Below, piece after piece: positions 1-8,853 of a stretch of DNA of 64,000 bases. The translations under genes were made by a program, and so were the position numbers. A model generated the notes under the pieces. That model searched no databases and was not told the DNA's origin. It saw nothing but the letters and a program-made list of their open reading frames with translations. The stretch is taken from positions 62,001 to 126,000 of the IMG/VR virus record IMGVR_UViG_3300031521_000012. One strand, written 5' to 3'. The DNA is from a virus. Position 1 is the first letter of the stretch; each line of letters starts with the position of its first letter.

Positions 1-24
1 TGTCGGAGTTTCTAATTCGTGCAT
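1..24 (-). CDS. 5' end of a gene running off the left edge (partial)
   Basis: An ATG on the minus strand at 24-22 opens the frame M-H-E-L-E-T-P-T before the window ends. It starts one base after the stop of the helicase gene, which fits the tight spacing of this operon. Too little is visible to name it. Confidence 0.35.
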
Positions 25-25
25 G

Positions 26-1531
26 TTAATCTAATTTAGTTGTTAATACAGTACATGATTTTTCTGGTCGTGAGAATGCAACATACCTTAGTTTATTGCG
101 TTCAACTATATTTTGATTATCATTCATATCATTTTCCATGCACATAACGTGTTGGTAAGTAGAGCCTTGTGATTTATGAACGGTTAGAAAATATCCATAG
201 TCAATATCTTTAACAATAACATCACCTGAGCTACGATATAATCCACTATGATATTTATTAATATTAACCATTAATAGATTACATCGTCTAAATTCATAAT
301 ATTTTTTCCATTTTCGTTTATCATCCTTACCCATGTCACGAAAGAAGTCATGCATTTGAGCATACAGATGTAGGTTTTCGTGATCGTTACTATCAATTAT
401 GAAAACATCATCAAATTTAAACTTACCATGTGCAAGCTCTTCTCTTAACTTAACATGATAGCCATTAATACCATAGGAATTTTCTTCGAGTTTAGATTTA
501 TCAACAACCCTATAATCAGCAGAATTTTCAATAATATTATAAATTTGCCTTTCATTGGTTACTGTTCGATATCCCATTAAGACATCATTAAGCTCAATTA
601 TATCCGTAGTATGTTCGAAAAGTTCATCACGAATAACTTTATTGGCTGACATAACTGTATCGTTTTTCCATGCCAACCCTCTTACGAAATCAGTATCTTT
701 TTTAAATTCATCAGTGGAGAATTTTTCCAATATTAACTTACGAAATTCTCGTTTATCAATAGTAAATTGAATGCCCTCACCTAAATCATTTATATTTGTT
801 ATTCGATTATATCCACCATCATATGAATTTAAATTGTTTCTAAGCGCATCATAAATTGGCATTAATGGATTACTGTTACACTGTCTTTCAACTTTGGTTA
901 AGTAATGAACGATAATATCCTTGTCAGTGAAAACACAACTCATAACTTCCTGAACTGGAGGAAGTTGTGCCGAATCACCAACAAATAATATCTTTGTTTT
1001 ACTACCGCTAATAATTTCTTTTAGCAACTCATATAGCTTACGAGGAAGCATCGATGCTTCATCAATAATTACTAGATTATAATCTGTAATTTTTTGTGGC
1101 GCAATTGGCTGAAACTCAGGAGAATTCGGATTAAAATTTTCAATAGAGCAATCAGGGCGAAGTCCAAGTAATGAATGCATAGTTTTCCCTTCTCTTCCAG
1201 TTACATTCGAAACTATTTTTTTTGCCTTATGCGTTGGTGCTGAGACGATTACACCACGATGATAGTTATCTAATATTTTTTTTACGATAGTTGACTTCCC
1301 GGTTCCTGCGTACCCTGCAATTGTAAAAAAGTTTTTATCACTATTAAGCCATTGTTTAGTTTTATTAACACCTGTAAACTGATCATCGTTTAATGTAATT
1401 AATTTACCTGTTGGTAATAATAATTGACTATCAGCCACAGGTGTTGTTGCAACATATTTCTCTTTAAAAACATTATCTAAATCGAAATTATCAAAGATGT
1501 TGTCAAAATCATTCGGCATATTTTTTTCCAT
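26..1531 (-). CDS. SF1B DNA helicase, Dda/RecD-like
   Basis: 501-residue helicase likely to unwind DNA 5'-3' during replication or recombination, as T4 Dda does. Visible motifs in order: Walker A GYAGTGKST near residue 75; motif II VIIDEAS near 155; motif III FVGDSAQLPPV near 185; a C-terminal TVHKSQGSTYQHV (motif V-like) and YVAFSRPEKS (motif VI) in the last 60 residues. Length fits Dda-type enzymes. It is the last complete gene of a tightly packed minus-strand operon. A PIF1-like classification is the alternative; helicase function itself is secure. Confidence 0.9.
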   Translation of the reverse strand: MEKNMPNDFDNIFDNFDLDNVFKEKYVATTPVADSQLLLPTGKLITLNDDQFTGVNKTKQWLNSDKNFFTIAGYAGTGKSTIVKKILDNYHRGVIVSAPTHKAKKIVSNVTGREGKTMHSLLGLRPDCSIENFNPNSPEFQPIAPQKITDYNLVIIDEASMLPRKLYELLKEIISGSKTKILFVGDSAQLPPVQEVMSCVFTDKDIIVHYLTKVERQCNSNPLMPIYDALRNNLNSYDGGYNRITNINDLGEGIQFTIDKREFRKLILEKFSTDEFKKDTDFVRGLAWKNDTVMSANKVIRDELFEHTTDIIELNDVLMGYRTVTNERQIYNIIENSADYRVVDKSKLEENSYGINGYHVKLREELAHGKFKFDDVFIIDSNDHENLHLYAQMHDFFRDMGKDDKRKWKKYYEFRRCNLLMVNINKYHSGLYRSSGDVIVKDIDYGYFLTVHKSQGSTYQHVMCMENDMNDNQNIVERNKLRYVAFSRPEKSCTVLTTKLD

Positions 1532-1537
1532 TATTTT

Positions 1538-1825
1538 TTATTTTCTACGAATTTCCCAATATTTTGATTTTCCAGCACCATGAAATTCATAAATATAATC
1601 ATCACCGCATGCTTTAAATTCATAAACCTTCCTGTAATCAAAATTATTTTCATTTTTCTTTAGCCAATTCCAAACTTCATAACAATGAAATTCTTGATAT
1701 AGCTGTTCGCTATACGTTGGTTGTGGCTTTTGATTGATGATTGTTAGAGTAATACCACCAAAAAATATTACAATAACCAATATTAACATCGTTAATAAAC
1801 ATCCTGCTTCTGATTTATCACTCAT
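1538..1825 (-). CDS. Small single-pass membrane protein
   Basis: 95 residues. A short polar N-terminus (MSDKSEAG) is followed by one hydrophobic helix at about residues 9-31 and a soluble, aromatic C-terminal part with two cysteines. No family recognised. Its start overlaps the Nudix gene stop by 8 nt and it ends just before the helicase start, so it is co-expressed with both. Confidence 0.6.
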   Translation of the reverse strand: MSDKSEAGCLLTMLILVIVIFFGGITLTIINQKPQPTYSEQLYQEFHCYEVWNWLKKNENNFDYRKVYEFKACGDDYIYEFHGAGKSKYWEIRRK

Positions 1826-2417
1826 AGTTTATACTAGCTGAATAGAAATTCATTGCTCTCATGATTGTTTCATTATGATTGAAAGCCCATTCATAATTCT
1901 TTTGCTTTGTTATGAAATCAAAATAGTCAACCCACTTTACCTGTGCTGTTTCATGACATACGAACTTCTCAATATCCAACGGAAACAATTGCATATCATT
2001 GCCAATATTATAAACAGATACATATAGCAATGATACGTTTTGATGCTTATCGGTGTTAGGATTATCTCTTACTTCAAACGGATGCTTGTCGTTATTAAAG
2101 ACCCGATACTTTTCAAAGTCCCATAAATTTAACGATGTTTCTTCATGGACTTCACGGCACATTCCATCATAACCAGTCTCGTTCCAGTCCAAAAAACCAC
2201 ATGGAACTCCCCATTTTGATGCTTCATCACGCATTTTATTCGACCTTTGTGTTAAAAGCACATATGTATGACCAAGAAGATCAATGAAGAATACTACACC
2301 AACAACAGCAGGTGCTCTTGAAATCCAAAAATCTAGATTTGTTGCAATACCGTTATTGCATTGATAATAAACTTTAATGCGTTCGTTTGGAACATTATTA
2401 AACTTTGGCTCGCTCAT
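1818..2417 (-). CDS. Nudix hydrolase
   Basis: 199 residues. The Nudix box is readable around residues 83-105: GFLDWNE (GX5E), then REVHEETSL, matching GX5EX7REUXEEXGU except that the final G is S. The family hydrolyses nucleoside diphosphates linked to another moiety; phage members act on nucleotides, NAD-type compounds or RNA caps. Substrate cannot be read from the sequence. Start and stop both overlap neighbours, indicating translational coupling. Confidence 0.85.
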   Translation of the reverse strand: MSEPKFNNVPNERIKVYYQCNNGIATNLDFWISRAPAVVGVVFFIDLLGHTYVLLTQRSNKMRDEASKWGVPCGFLDWNETGYDGMCREVHEETSLNLWDFEKYRVFNNDKHPFEVRDNPNTDKHQNVSLLYVSVYNIGNDMQLFPLDIEKFVCHETAQVKWVDYFDFITKQKNYEWAFNHNETIMRAMNFYSASINYE

Positions 2418-2664
2418 TTTCTCTTATGGTATAAAGGTTTTCACTTAGAAACATTGCAATATCAAACAAATCTTCCTTGTTTAATGTTTTAAAAATTTCA
2501 TTTGATTTATCAAAAGTTACTAAGGCTTGTGCTAAACGAGTCATTGCACTCAATAGCTCAACAGGATTATTATCTTTTACATCATCAATAAACTGTAGTG
2601 GATAGCTTTCCATAGCTTTAAGATTTTCAGACCTTAACACTACTTTTAGTAATCGAGTTTCCAT
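2398..2664 (-). CDS. Hypothetical protein
   Basis: 88 residues, soluble, mostly helical by composition, no motif recognised. Overlaps the Nudix gene by 20 nt and the upstream nuclease-like gene by 38 nt; such overlaps are common in this operon and support it being real. Confidence 0.55.
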   Translation of the reverse strand: METRLLKVVLRSENLKAMESYPLQFIDDVKDNNPVELLSAMTRLAQALVTFDKSNEIFKTLNKEDLFDIAMFLSENLYTIRENERAKV

Positions 2665-3211
2665 TTTTTCTTTCTTTAATAATTTTTTCTTTTAAGGTAA
2701 AAATCCTCATAGTACCTAAGCGAGCTATTCTAAACTGTTCAGCTTCAGTTAGTTTTCTAGCACCTTTGATTTTCTTTGGTGTACGTTTGATATGTGCCCT
2801 AACCATTTCAATCTTTTTGTAGTTTAAATATCTTTCACATACTATAATTCCTGCATGTTCAGGTATTAAATCAATGCACTTGTCAATTAAATCAATTGGC
2901 ATTGCGTAATAAAATTCGGATATTCTATGCTGTACATCAATATGCTGATGATTTTTTTTAAGGTCAGCCATGAAATCAGACTTACTGATTTTAATTTCAA
3001 TCTCAACAGCCAATCCACTTTTTTTAATTAAAAACATATCACATTCATGCATTCCTATAAGTCCCCATGATATATTAGGCACAATTATATTCTTTCTCAC
3101 ATCAAAGAGTTTAGCAATAGCTACCTCAATTTCAATAGTTTTTATTGGTGCGTTAATAGTTGAGGTTATTACAGCTTTCTTTGATTTTACCCTTTTGGGT
3201 TGTAACATCAT
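2627..3211 (-). CDS. Putative PD-(D/E)XK (MmcB/VRR-like) nuclease
   Basis: 194 residues. Near residues 55-80 the pattern H-E-C-D-M-F-L-I followed by VEIEIKISKSDF resembles the D...ExK core of PD-(D/E)XK nucleases such as MmcB-type repair proteins. The C-terminus is lysine-rich, consistent with nucleic acid contact. No other Met lies early enough to shorten it without losing the core, so it overlaps the upstream P-loop gene by 59 nt. Assignment rests on the core pattern only. Confidence 0.5.
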   Translation of the reverse strand: MMLQPKRVKSKKAVITSTINAPIKTIEIEVAIAKLFDVRKNIIVPNISWGLIGMHECDMFLIKKSGLAVEIEIKISKSDFMADLKKNHQHIDVQHRISEFYYAMPIDLIDKCIDLIPEHAGIIVCERYLNYKKIEMVRAHIKRTPKKIKGARKLTEAEQFRIARLGTMRIFTLKEKIIKERKNGNSITKSSVKV

Positions 3212-3458
3212 AATAAATTTGTGCTTCCTTTAGTGTTATTTTTGTACTAGCTTTAATAGCTGCGACCTTTTTATCGAAATTAACCTCTTCCTTATTATGG
3301 AAATGAAAGCTATTTTCGCCAGTATAATCAGGGTGTTCATCAACATTTACTTCAACATTATAACCGTTATCCTTTAACAGTTTTTCGAGTTGCAACATCA
3401 TTGTTGACTTACCTGTGTTGGCTCTACCTGCGACAATAATTGAGATTTCTTTATTCAT
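3153..3458 (-). CDS. Small P-loop NTP-binding protein
   Basis: 101 residues. The N-terminus MNKEISIIVAGRANTGKST is a strand followed by a Walker A motif GRANTGKST. No clear Walker B and the protein is much shorter than typical kinases or GTPases. It may be a minimal phage NTPase or nucleotide-binding accessory. The TAAAATCAAT leader upstream of the ATG is A/T-rich with no Shine-Dalgarno. Confidence 0.6.
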   Translation of the reverse strand: MNKEISIIVAGRANTGKSTMMLQLEKLLKDNGYNVEVNVDEHPDYTGENSFHFHNKEEVNFDKKVAAIKASTKITLKEAQIYYDVTTQKGKIKESCNNLNY

Positions 3459-3485
3459 GATACAATTGATTTTATAATGATTATT

Positions 3486-4100
3486 TTAAAGTTTTTGCAA
3501 ATTATTTAGTTGATCAATTCCTAGCGTTCTATTATAAACAGTTAAGTAATATTTTCTTAATGTAGCTAATTTAGGTGGTTTAGCATAATATTTTTTATTC
3601 TTTTTATATAATTCATTTATAGTTTCAGCATAGCATAAGTCAAAAACTTCAATGGTTTTAAGTTTCCAATCGTATTGTTTCTGTTCACCATCATTAATTA
3701 TTTCCATTAAATACCTTAATGCAACTCTTGTTATATCATCAGTTAATGCACGTTTTATTTTAAATTTTTCCCATTCATTACCACATGCATTACAATGGTT
3801 TACTTCTGTAGTTTCAATTGAAAACGAACTGTCGATATCACCCATTCCAAACCAAAACGACCCTGATGTATTTCCTTTAGATTGAACATTACATATTTTA
3901 TTTACGATTTGATCTTTTTTAGCTCGGCAATTAGGACAATTGTGGTTGTGAAATTCTTCTGATTTCAATTCATCCTGATATTCAGCATCCGCAATTTTCC
4001 TACATCTATTTTCAACCATATCAAATTGAATTGATATGTAGCTTTTCTGTAGTCTATTGGGAAAATTAAAATACTTTCGTAAACATGTTATTACATCCAT
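3486..4100 (-). CDS. Zinc-ribbon protein of unknown function
   Basis: 204 residues. Two CxxC pairs (CPNC near residue 55 and CNAC near residue 100) are spaced as in a zinc ribbon. The rest is basic and lysine-rich. No enzyme family recognised. It sits between the Pth2-like gene and the P-loop gene in the same operon. Confidence 0.6.
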   Translation of the reverse strand: MDVITCLRKYFNFPNRLQKSYISIQFDMVENRCRKIADAEYQDELKSEEFHNHNCPNCRAKKDQIVNKICNVQSKGNTSGSFWFGMGDIDSSFSIETTEVNHCNACGNEWEKFKIKRALTDDITRVALRYLMEIINDGEQKQYDWKLKTIEVFDLCYAETINELYKKNKKYYAKPPKLATLRKYYLTVYNRTLGIDQLNNLQKL

Positions 4101-4102
4101 TG

Positions 4103-4648
4103 TTATGCCAATTTTTTATCTTTCAATAATTCACGGAGAAATGCGTTCTTAACTCCACCGATTAATCGAATCCATTGTTTATAGCATTCGCTATATTCGG
4201 TTTTTAATGATTCCAAATCTTTTATTCTAATTAGAACAGCATCCGATCCTTGAAATTCATAATTTTCAATAATATGATCTTTAAAATCAGGATAATCCTT
4301 TTTATTAAATACTCTTTCATCAACAAGGAAGCACAAAGAAGTTAAAGAATTATTCAAATCTGGCTCACGAAAATATGTGAAATTAATTCCGTTAGCATTC
4401 AGCGAATCACCTATTTGATTCAAGCTACCTAATGGATTTCCTTCAATATCAAGTTCGTCATTTGTTGTTCCACCGTTAAGAATTATCCAAGTTTTCCAGT
4501 TCAATATAAAATCTTTATATTCATCAGTATTGCCATAGGCTAAAGCATAATCTAATGCTGCATGACCTGATTGAATTCCTTTATGCACTCCGCCAAGTTG
4601 GTAGATAACAAAGAAATACATTCTAAGTTCCAATAATTTATCTTCCAT
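4103..4648 (-). CDS. Peptidyl-tRNA hydrolase 2 (Pth2)-like protein
   Basis: 181 residues. The segments GIQSGHAALDYA, a W-x-x-W...IILNGG strand, a D-x-L-x-A-x-G-I-x-F helix-strand unit and FREPDLNNSLTSLCF follow the order of the Pth2 fold (KxAAQCxHA, KVVL, L...A...GL, D-A-G-x-T). Pth2 releases peptides from stalled peptidyl-tRNA, which would suit a phage with its own tRNA genes and an RNA-repair set nearby. The catalytic K/Q residues are not conserved exactly, so the activity is uncertain. Confidence 0.5.
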   Translation of the reverse strand: MEDKLLELRMYFFVIYQLGGVHKGIQSGHAALDYALAYGNTDEYKDFILNWKTWIILNGGTTNDELDIEGNPLGSLNQIGDSLNANGINFTYFREPDLNNSLTSLCFLVDERVFNKKDYPDFKDHIIENYEFQGSDAVLIRIKDLESLKTEYSECYKQWIRLIGGVKNAFLRELLKDKKLA

Positions 4649-4748
4649 GTTTATTGCTTTTATGTTTTAATACGTGAACGATGAATAGCAATAGAATACA
4701 TACTATTGAGAAAGTAATTACTCCTAAGAATTCTCCTATAGCTTCCAT
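4638..4748 (-). CDS. 36-residue single-pass membrane microprotein
   Basis: A short frame reads MEAIGEFLGVITF followed by a long hydrophobic stretch and a basic tail ending KHKSNKHGR. It overlaps the Pth2-like start by 11 nt and is the first frame downstream of the promoter at 4813-4844. The layout (acidic start, one TM helix, basic end) and position support a real microprotein; function unknown. Confidence 0.5.
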   Translation of the reverse strand: MEAIGEFLGVITFSIVCILLLFIVHVLKHKSNKHGR

Positions 4749-4812
4749 CGTTCAAATTTACTTATTATAATTCGTTAATCCTATGATTTCTCAATTTAAT
4801 TAATGGTTATTT

Positions 4813-4844
4813 ATTATACGTTAATGAACATAGTTTTGTTACAA
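4813..4844 (-). promoter_or_regulatory. Early-type promoter (TTGTAAC-N19-TATAAT)
   Basis: On the minus strand TTGTAAC is followed after 19 nt (ending ACG) by TATAAT. Same layout as seven other sites in the left part of the window. It drives the 36-aa ORF and Pth2-like gene, and overlaps the end of the upstream gene. Confidence 0.75.
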
Positions 4845-5273
4845 TAAATTAAATTTTTTCTTGAAAAAACTTATATAATACAGATAATGACCACTTTGGT
4901 CTCTTTCCATATAAGTAACGTCATAACCGATTCTAATTAAAAACCGTATGATCTCGCTATCAAGGTCTTTAGGAAATGGAATATATATTGATCTGCGCAA
5001 AGGGTTTCTCGTTCTGAATGACTTAATTGCATTTAAGATTCTTCTGATCTGATCGTGTCTTTGCTTTCTCATTGCAGTTTTAAATACCTTATCTTGAAAG
5101 TCCAAAAAATTTACATGCTCAAATTTTTTTCTTTCAAATAATTCAGGAGTCAGTTGTTCTAATAACGAAATCCTGAATTCTTGTGTTGCAGGTGTAAAAA
5201 CGGTATAACCATCATTAGGATTTCCTTTAACGATTATACCGTTTTTAATATATTTTAATAATTCTTTATTCAT
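4839..5273 (-). CDS. Hypothetical protein
   Basis: 144 residues, basic, with a central R/K-rich region (FRTRNPLRRS). No family recognised. It lies 3 nt downstream of the Thg1-like gene stop codon on the coding strand, so the two are probably translated from the same message. Its 3' end overlaps the next promoter. Confidence 0.55.
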   Translation of the reverse strand: MNKELLKYIKNGIIVKGNPNDGYTVFTPATQEFRISLLEQLTPELFERKKFEHVNFLDFQDKVFKTAMRKQRHDQIRRILNAIKSFRTRNPLRRSIYIPFPKDLDSEIIRFLIRIGYDVTYMERDQSGHYLYYISFFKKKFNLL

Positions 5274-5276
5274 GGG

Positions 5277-6104
5277 TTATAGATTATCAGGAATTCTTGA
5301 CATTAGAAAATCTTTTTCTATTGTAAAAACAGGTGGCTCAACAACTAACCACTTACTACGAAGATAACTACCATTACTAATTCCATCATCATTAGCAGGT
5401 AAAGTCCAAAGAAGTTCTTGCTTTTCGATAAACCTTCCCTGTTTATACTTAATAGCGTAATCGTCCCAATTTATGCCCATTTCAAGCACCATTTCCTGCT
5501 GTTTGGTAACGTTCTTACCATTGAGTTCATTGTGACTGAAAATGCTCTGTGCAACGCTAGAAACGCTATTTCTGATAGTATCTCTTTGCCTAGCAATGAA
5601 GTAATTTGCAACTTCTGACTTAGCTGGAACAGTAAATACACGTGAATCAAATTCAGCTTGCTTTAACTTGGCTGCATCTAAGAACCATGTCCAATTAATT
5701 TGATCAGTACCATTATTATATCTTTCAACATAAAATCTATTTGTCCTTAGTTGATTGAATTTAGAAGTTGCCATGCTTGCTGAAATACTACAGATTTTTT
5801 GTATATTTCCATCAAACCAAGCATCTGTTTCAATTTTTTCAAAGTCAGTCATTAAGATTGATATTTCGTCTGACTGAACAAAAGCAAATTTAGCACCCTG
5901 TATATTTTTACATAAGTAAATTGCTGTTTCATCCATATCATTCATTAAGCCATCATCAAATGGCTTTTTTAAATTCTTACTATAAGAATGAAAGGCTTTG
6001 CCGTCTAAACGTATGATACTGAACGCTCTACGTGGAAGAAAAGACTGTGTTCTGCTTTCATAGTTCTCCTTCATTCTTGTCATTACTTGATCTTTCATAA
6101 TCAA
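5277..6104 (-). CDS. Thg1-like protein (tRNA 3'-5' polymerase family)
   Basis: 275 residues. The N-terminal third carries RLDGKAFH (first metal-binding Asp) and later FAFVQSDEISILM (second metal-binding Asp), the two signature motifs of Thg1/Thg1-like proteins. The family adds nucleotides in the 3'-to-5' direction: Thg1 adds G-1 to tRNA-His, and Thg1-like proteins repair truncated tRNA 5' ends. Neighbouring RNA ligase, HAD and tRNA genes make a tRNA-repair role plausible. Start MIMKDQVM could be the second Met; the difference is two residues. Confidence 0.85.
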   Translation of the reverse strand: MIMKDQVMTRMKENYESRTQSFLPRRAFSIIRLDGKAFHSYSKNLKKPFDDGLMNDMDETAIYLCKNIQGAKFAFVQSDEISILMTDFEKIETDAWFDGNIQKICSISASMATSKFNQLRTNRFYVERYNNGTDQINWTWFLDAAKLKQAEFDSRVFTVPAKSEVANYFIARQRDTIRNSVSSVAQSIFSHNELNGKNVTKQQEMVLEMGINWDDYAIKYKQGRFIEKQELLWTLPANDDGISNGSYLRSKWLVVEPPVFTIEKDFLMSRIPDNL

Positions 6105-6551
6105 TTATTGTTTTATGGTTTTTAAATGTATTATCTTAGTCACGTCATTATACAGTTCGATTTCAATATCAGCTAGGTTATCCAAATAATCAAATAATGA
6201 AAATTCATTTATTTGGATTTCACTACGGAAGTCTTTGATCTTTTGCCTATTGATATATACAACCTTGCACTCCATTATTTTGTTATATATCTCGCAATTG
6301 TTTTTAAATAATTTTACATACGCAGGATTTGTTTCGTTTATCTTAACAATAACACCATTGCCATGTACCCAATATTTAAAATCGCCAAGTTCTAAAAGAT
6401 ATCTATCATAAACTAATGGTTTACCCAAAACCTTTCTTTTATCTCTATATGATATTTTTTTTGTGGTAATTTTCTTGATCATTGGAAATAAAAATCCAAC
6501 AGTTTTCTCCAGAGAACCATCGGAATTTACTTTAGATAACTTTGCAAGCAT
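6105..6551 (-). CDS. Hypothetical protein
   Basis: 148 residues, basic N-terminal half (KKITTKKISYRDKRK) and beta-rich composition. No family recognised. Its ATG follows directly on an A/T palindrome (TTTTTAATTAAAAA) that also precedes other starts in this phage, at about 10,200 and 19,975. Confidence 0.5.
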   Translation of the reverse strand: MLAKLSKVNSDGSLEKTVGFLFPMIKKITTKKISYRDKRKVLGKPLVYDRYLLELGDFKYWVHGNGVIVKINETNPAYVKLFKNNCEIYNKIMECKVVYINRQKIKDFRSEIQINEFSLFDYLDNLADIEIELYNDVTKIIHLKTIKQ

Positions 6552-6567
6552 ATTTTTAATTAAAAAT

Positions 6568-6614
6568 GTTGGTTATTTTCAATGATTCATTATGTTTTAT
6601 TGAAAATAACCAAC
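6568..6614 (-). terminator. 16-bp hairpin after the RNA ligase gene
   Basis: GTTGGTTATTTTCAAT (6568-6583) is the exact reverse complement of 6599-6614, with a 15-nt loop. It lies just past the RNA ligase stop (6627) and is followed on the minus strand by ATTTTTAATTAAAAA. A transcription terminator or processing hairpin is most likely. Confidence 0.65.
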
Positions 6615-6626
6615 AGATCACTATTT

Positions 6627-8747
6627 TTATTTGAAATGTTCTTCGTTCTTTTCTTCATCGAAGAAATATTGTTTAGCTATTTCCGAAATGTATTTTGCAA
6701 CATCTTTTAATTCAAATCCAGCATCAGTGATAATATCGATATCTTCTTTAACTACATCAGTAATAACCATTTTCATGTAATCGCCCATTTTCTTTCTATC
6801 AATATATCCACCATTCAATAAGTCACAGGCTTCGGTAAGCATTTGTGATAACCTCCATGATGGCGTTACTTCGTCAGCTAATTCTCTCAATGCAGTTATT
6901 CTTTCAGTGTCAACCTCATGAATAACCTTTACTTTAGAGTTTGAGTGCTTCAAGCCTTTGGATTTGAACGTATAACGATTATCGCTATCATCATAATAAG
7001 AAAATACCAGCCCTTCCCCAACACCACTAACGCCAAAGTATTTTCCAATAGGACATTCATCTTCAACCTCTAACGTTAATTCAACTATTCTATTTTGAGC
7101 TAATTCTGGTTGATTAAAATCAACCTCGACTTCATATGTTTTAAATTGAAGTATGTTATAGATTTGTTGATCGTTAATCATTAGATGTTTGAAGTTCTCA
7201 ATGTCCTGATATGCACCATCAATTCTAACTGCAAATATGATAAACATTTTAGGTAGTTGAGCAATAGCAACACCCTTTTGTATGGAAGAATTATGTACCA
7301 ACGTATAATTTGCAAAATAATTATGATTATCCTCCACCTCTATATCATATTTTACTTTCAACCATTCGTTTACTGGAGTATAGCTTTCAATATCTAATAT
7401 ATTTGCTTCAATTATGGATTTATCGTAATCATTTAAATAATGCTTCCACCAAGTTATTTTTTCGACTTGTTGTAGGATAGTTGGTAGTTTATAATTAAAG
7501 CTGGTAATTACATATGGTGCAATTGTATATAAAAAAGATGCAGCACCTTCAACAGTAAATCTAATATCATAACTAAAATCATTATTATTTCCAGTATTAC
7601 TGATATTACAATAATAGCCATGAGAATTAAACCAGTCTTTAATCAGTTCAACATTTTTACGTCCAAATCCTTGACAATGTAAATTACATCTATATTGTCT
7701 ATTTCTTCCATTATGATTAATAATCGACCCATCATCCATATACCAAACAGCTAATGCTAGAGGACTTAACTTGTTTAAATAGTCAACAGTTACTTGTTTT
7801 GAAGTAGAATTGTTTAAATGTAGTTCATCATATAAATCGGTTATTTCTGGAAATGCTTTAGTGGAAAAAAATTTCATGTTACTTCCATGACCGCTAATAC
7901 CTGTTCGTGGTTTAGTAAAGATATTTGAAAAATTTTCCTCTATAAAATCATTATAATGCTTTTGTTTATCATCTGAATGAGATATGGTGATTATATTTTT
8001 CTGTAAAAATGAACCATCACCTAAAATAGTTCCCATTAAAAATTGTTTAATGTTATGAGCTAGAACCTTTCCATTTGTAATTAATTTATCATCACATTTC
8101 AATTCAGAAGCAAATTTTTCGAGTATTATATTATCTTCAATAACAAAAAATTTATGATTAGGAGTGGTGGTAACACCAGTGGATTTTCCACCTCTTTTTC
8201 GCCTTTGAATATTAATTTTCAGCCAATCATCTGTCTTCCCGTTATTATACCAATTAATAATTTTTTTCGGCTCAAGAATTCCGCTATCGAAATTATATGA
8301 CATTACCTCAACAGCTAATTTTTGATTAACAATTTTACCGATAGGCATTGTAGTTCCATCTGATAATAATATTGGTGTTTGGTATGAAAAACACCCAGCC
8401 CATTCTCCGTAGATAACACATGATTCGTTGAATTCGATATTATCGAAAAGCTTTTGATAATCCTTTGAAAGCATTGCTGCCATAAATCCAGCGTTATCTT
8501 GAGTAAGACTTAGTTCACGTTCTCTTGATTGAAAGGAATAATATGGAATATTTAACTCGTTGATATACTTGCAGATGGCAGAATTTGTTCCATGTGCTTT
8601 TACTGTACCTCTGAATTTTAGCTTAGGGTATGACTCTTTATGTAAATAAATTGCATCACCATTTTCATCTTTTCCTTGATAATCATGTGTAGATTTAACG
8701 TTATGAATGACATTTCTAAACTGTCCTATTTCTGTAAATTTTTTCAT
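6627..8747 (-). CDS. Rnl2-type RNA ligase interrupted by an intein
   Basis: 706-residue precursor. Extein parts (residues 1-118 and 487-706, about 338 residues) match T4 Rnl2-type ligases in length and motifs: TVKAHGTNSAI holds the adenylated lysine (about residue 50), then CVIYGEWAG and SIQKGVAIAQ. In Rnl2-type ligases the stretch EWAG-x-x-IQKGV is continuous; here an in-frame intein sits between G118 and S487. Rnl2 seals 3'-OH/5'-P nicks in RNA. The Thg1-like gene lies close downstream, suggesting an RNA-repair unit. Ligase identity and intein presence are both strong. Confidence 0.9.
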   Translation of the reverse strand: MKKFTEIGQFRNVIHNVKSTHDYQGKDENGDAIYLHKESYPKLKFRGTVKAHGTNSAICKYINELNIPYYSFQSRERELSLTQDNAGFMAAMLSKDYQKLFDNIEFNESCVIYGEWAGCFSYQTPILLSDGTTMPIGKIVNQKLAVEVMSYNFDSGILEPKKIINWYNNGKTDDWLKINIQRRKRGGKSTGVTTTPNHKFFVIEDNIILEKFASELKCDDKLITNGKVLAHNIKQFLMGTILGDGSFLQKNIITISHSDDKQKHYNDFIEENFSNIFTKPRTGISGHGSNMKFFSTKAFPEITDLYDELHLNNSTSKQVTVDYLNKLSPLALAVWYMDDGSIINHNGRNRQYRCNLHCQGFGRKNVELIKDWFNSHGYYCNISNTGNNNDFSYDIRFTVEGAASFLYTIAPYVITSFNYKLPTILQQVEKITWWKHYLNDYDKSIIEANILDIESYTPVNEWLKVKYDIEVEDNHNYFANYTLVHNSSIQKGVAIAQLPKMFIIFAVRIDGAYQDIENFKHLMINDQQIYNILQFKTYEVEVDFNQPELAQNRIVELTLEVEDECPIGKYFGVSGVGEGLVFSYYDDSDNRYTFKSKGLKHSNSKVKVIHEVDTERITALRELADEVTPSWRLSQMLTEACDLLNGGYIDRKKMGDYMKMVITDVVKEDIDIITDAGFELKDVAKYISEIAKQYFFDEEKNEEHFK
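7290..8393 (-). mobile_element. LAGLIDADG-type intein in the RNA ligase
   Basis: 368 residues, from Cys119 to Asn486 of the precursor. Splicing motifs: N-terminal CFSYQTPILLSDG (block A), TTTPNHKFFV (block B, TxxH), C-terminal EDNHNYFANYTLVHN followed by Ser (blocks F/G, His-Asn then +1 Ser). Two endonuclease motifs, FLMGTILGDGSF and LALAVWYMDDGSI, mark an apparently complete two-motif homing endonuclease. The insertion point is a highly conserved catalytic stretch of the ligase, typical of inteins. Confidence 0.92.
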
Positions 8748-8770
8748 AATAATTGTGTTATATTTTAATG

Positions 8771-8845
8771 TGATGAATAAAGGAATCGAACCCTTGTTCT
8801 CCCAACATCAAGTCGGTGTATCCTATCCGCTTAGACGAATTCATC
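8771..8845 (-). tRNA. tRNA or tRNA-like gene, isotype unresolved
   Basis: 75 nt. Acceptor GATGAAT pairs with ATTCATC, discriminator A; the D arm has GTC/GAT and a GG-containing loop; the T arm AAGGG-TTCGATT-CCTTT is regular. The D-arm style (TCGTCTAAGCGGATAGGAT) resembles Glu/Gln tRNAs. Formal folding gives loop CTTGATG with anticodon TGA, but there is one extra base before the anticodon stem, a T at position 37 and no long variable arm as Ser would need. Loss of one T from a CTTTGAT (Gln, TTG) loop would also explain it. Confidence 0.65.
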
Positions 8846-8853
8846 ATTTATTA

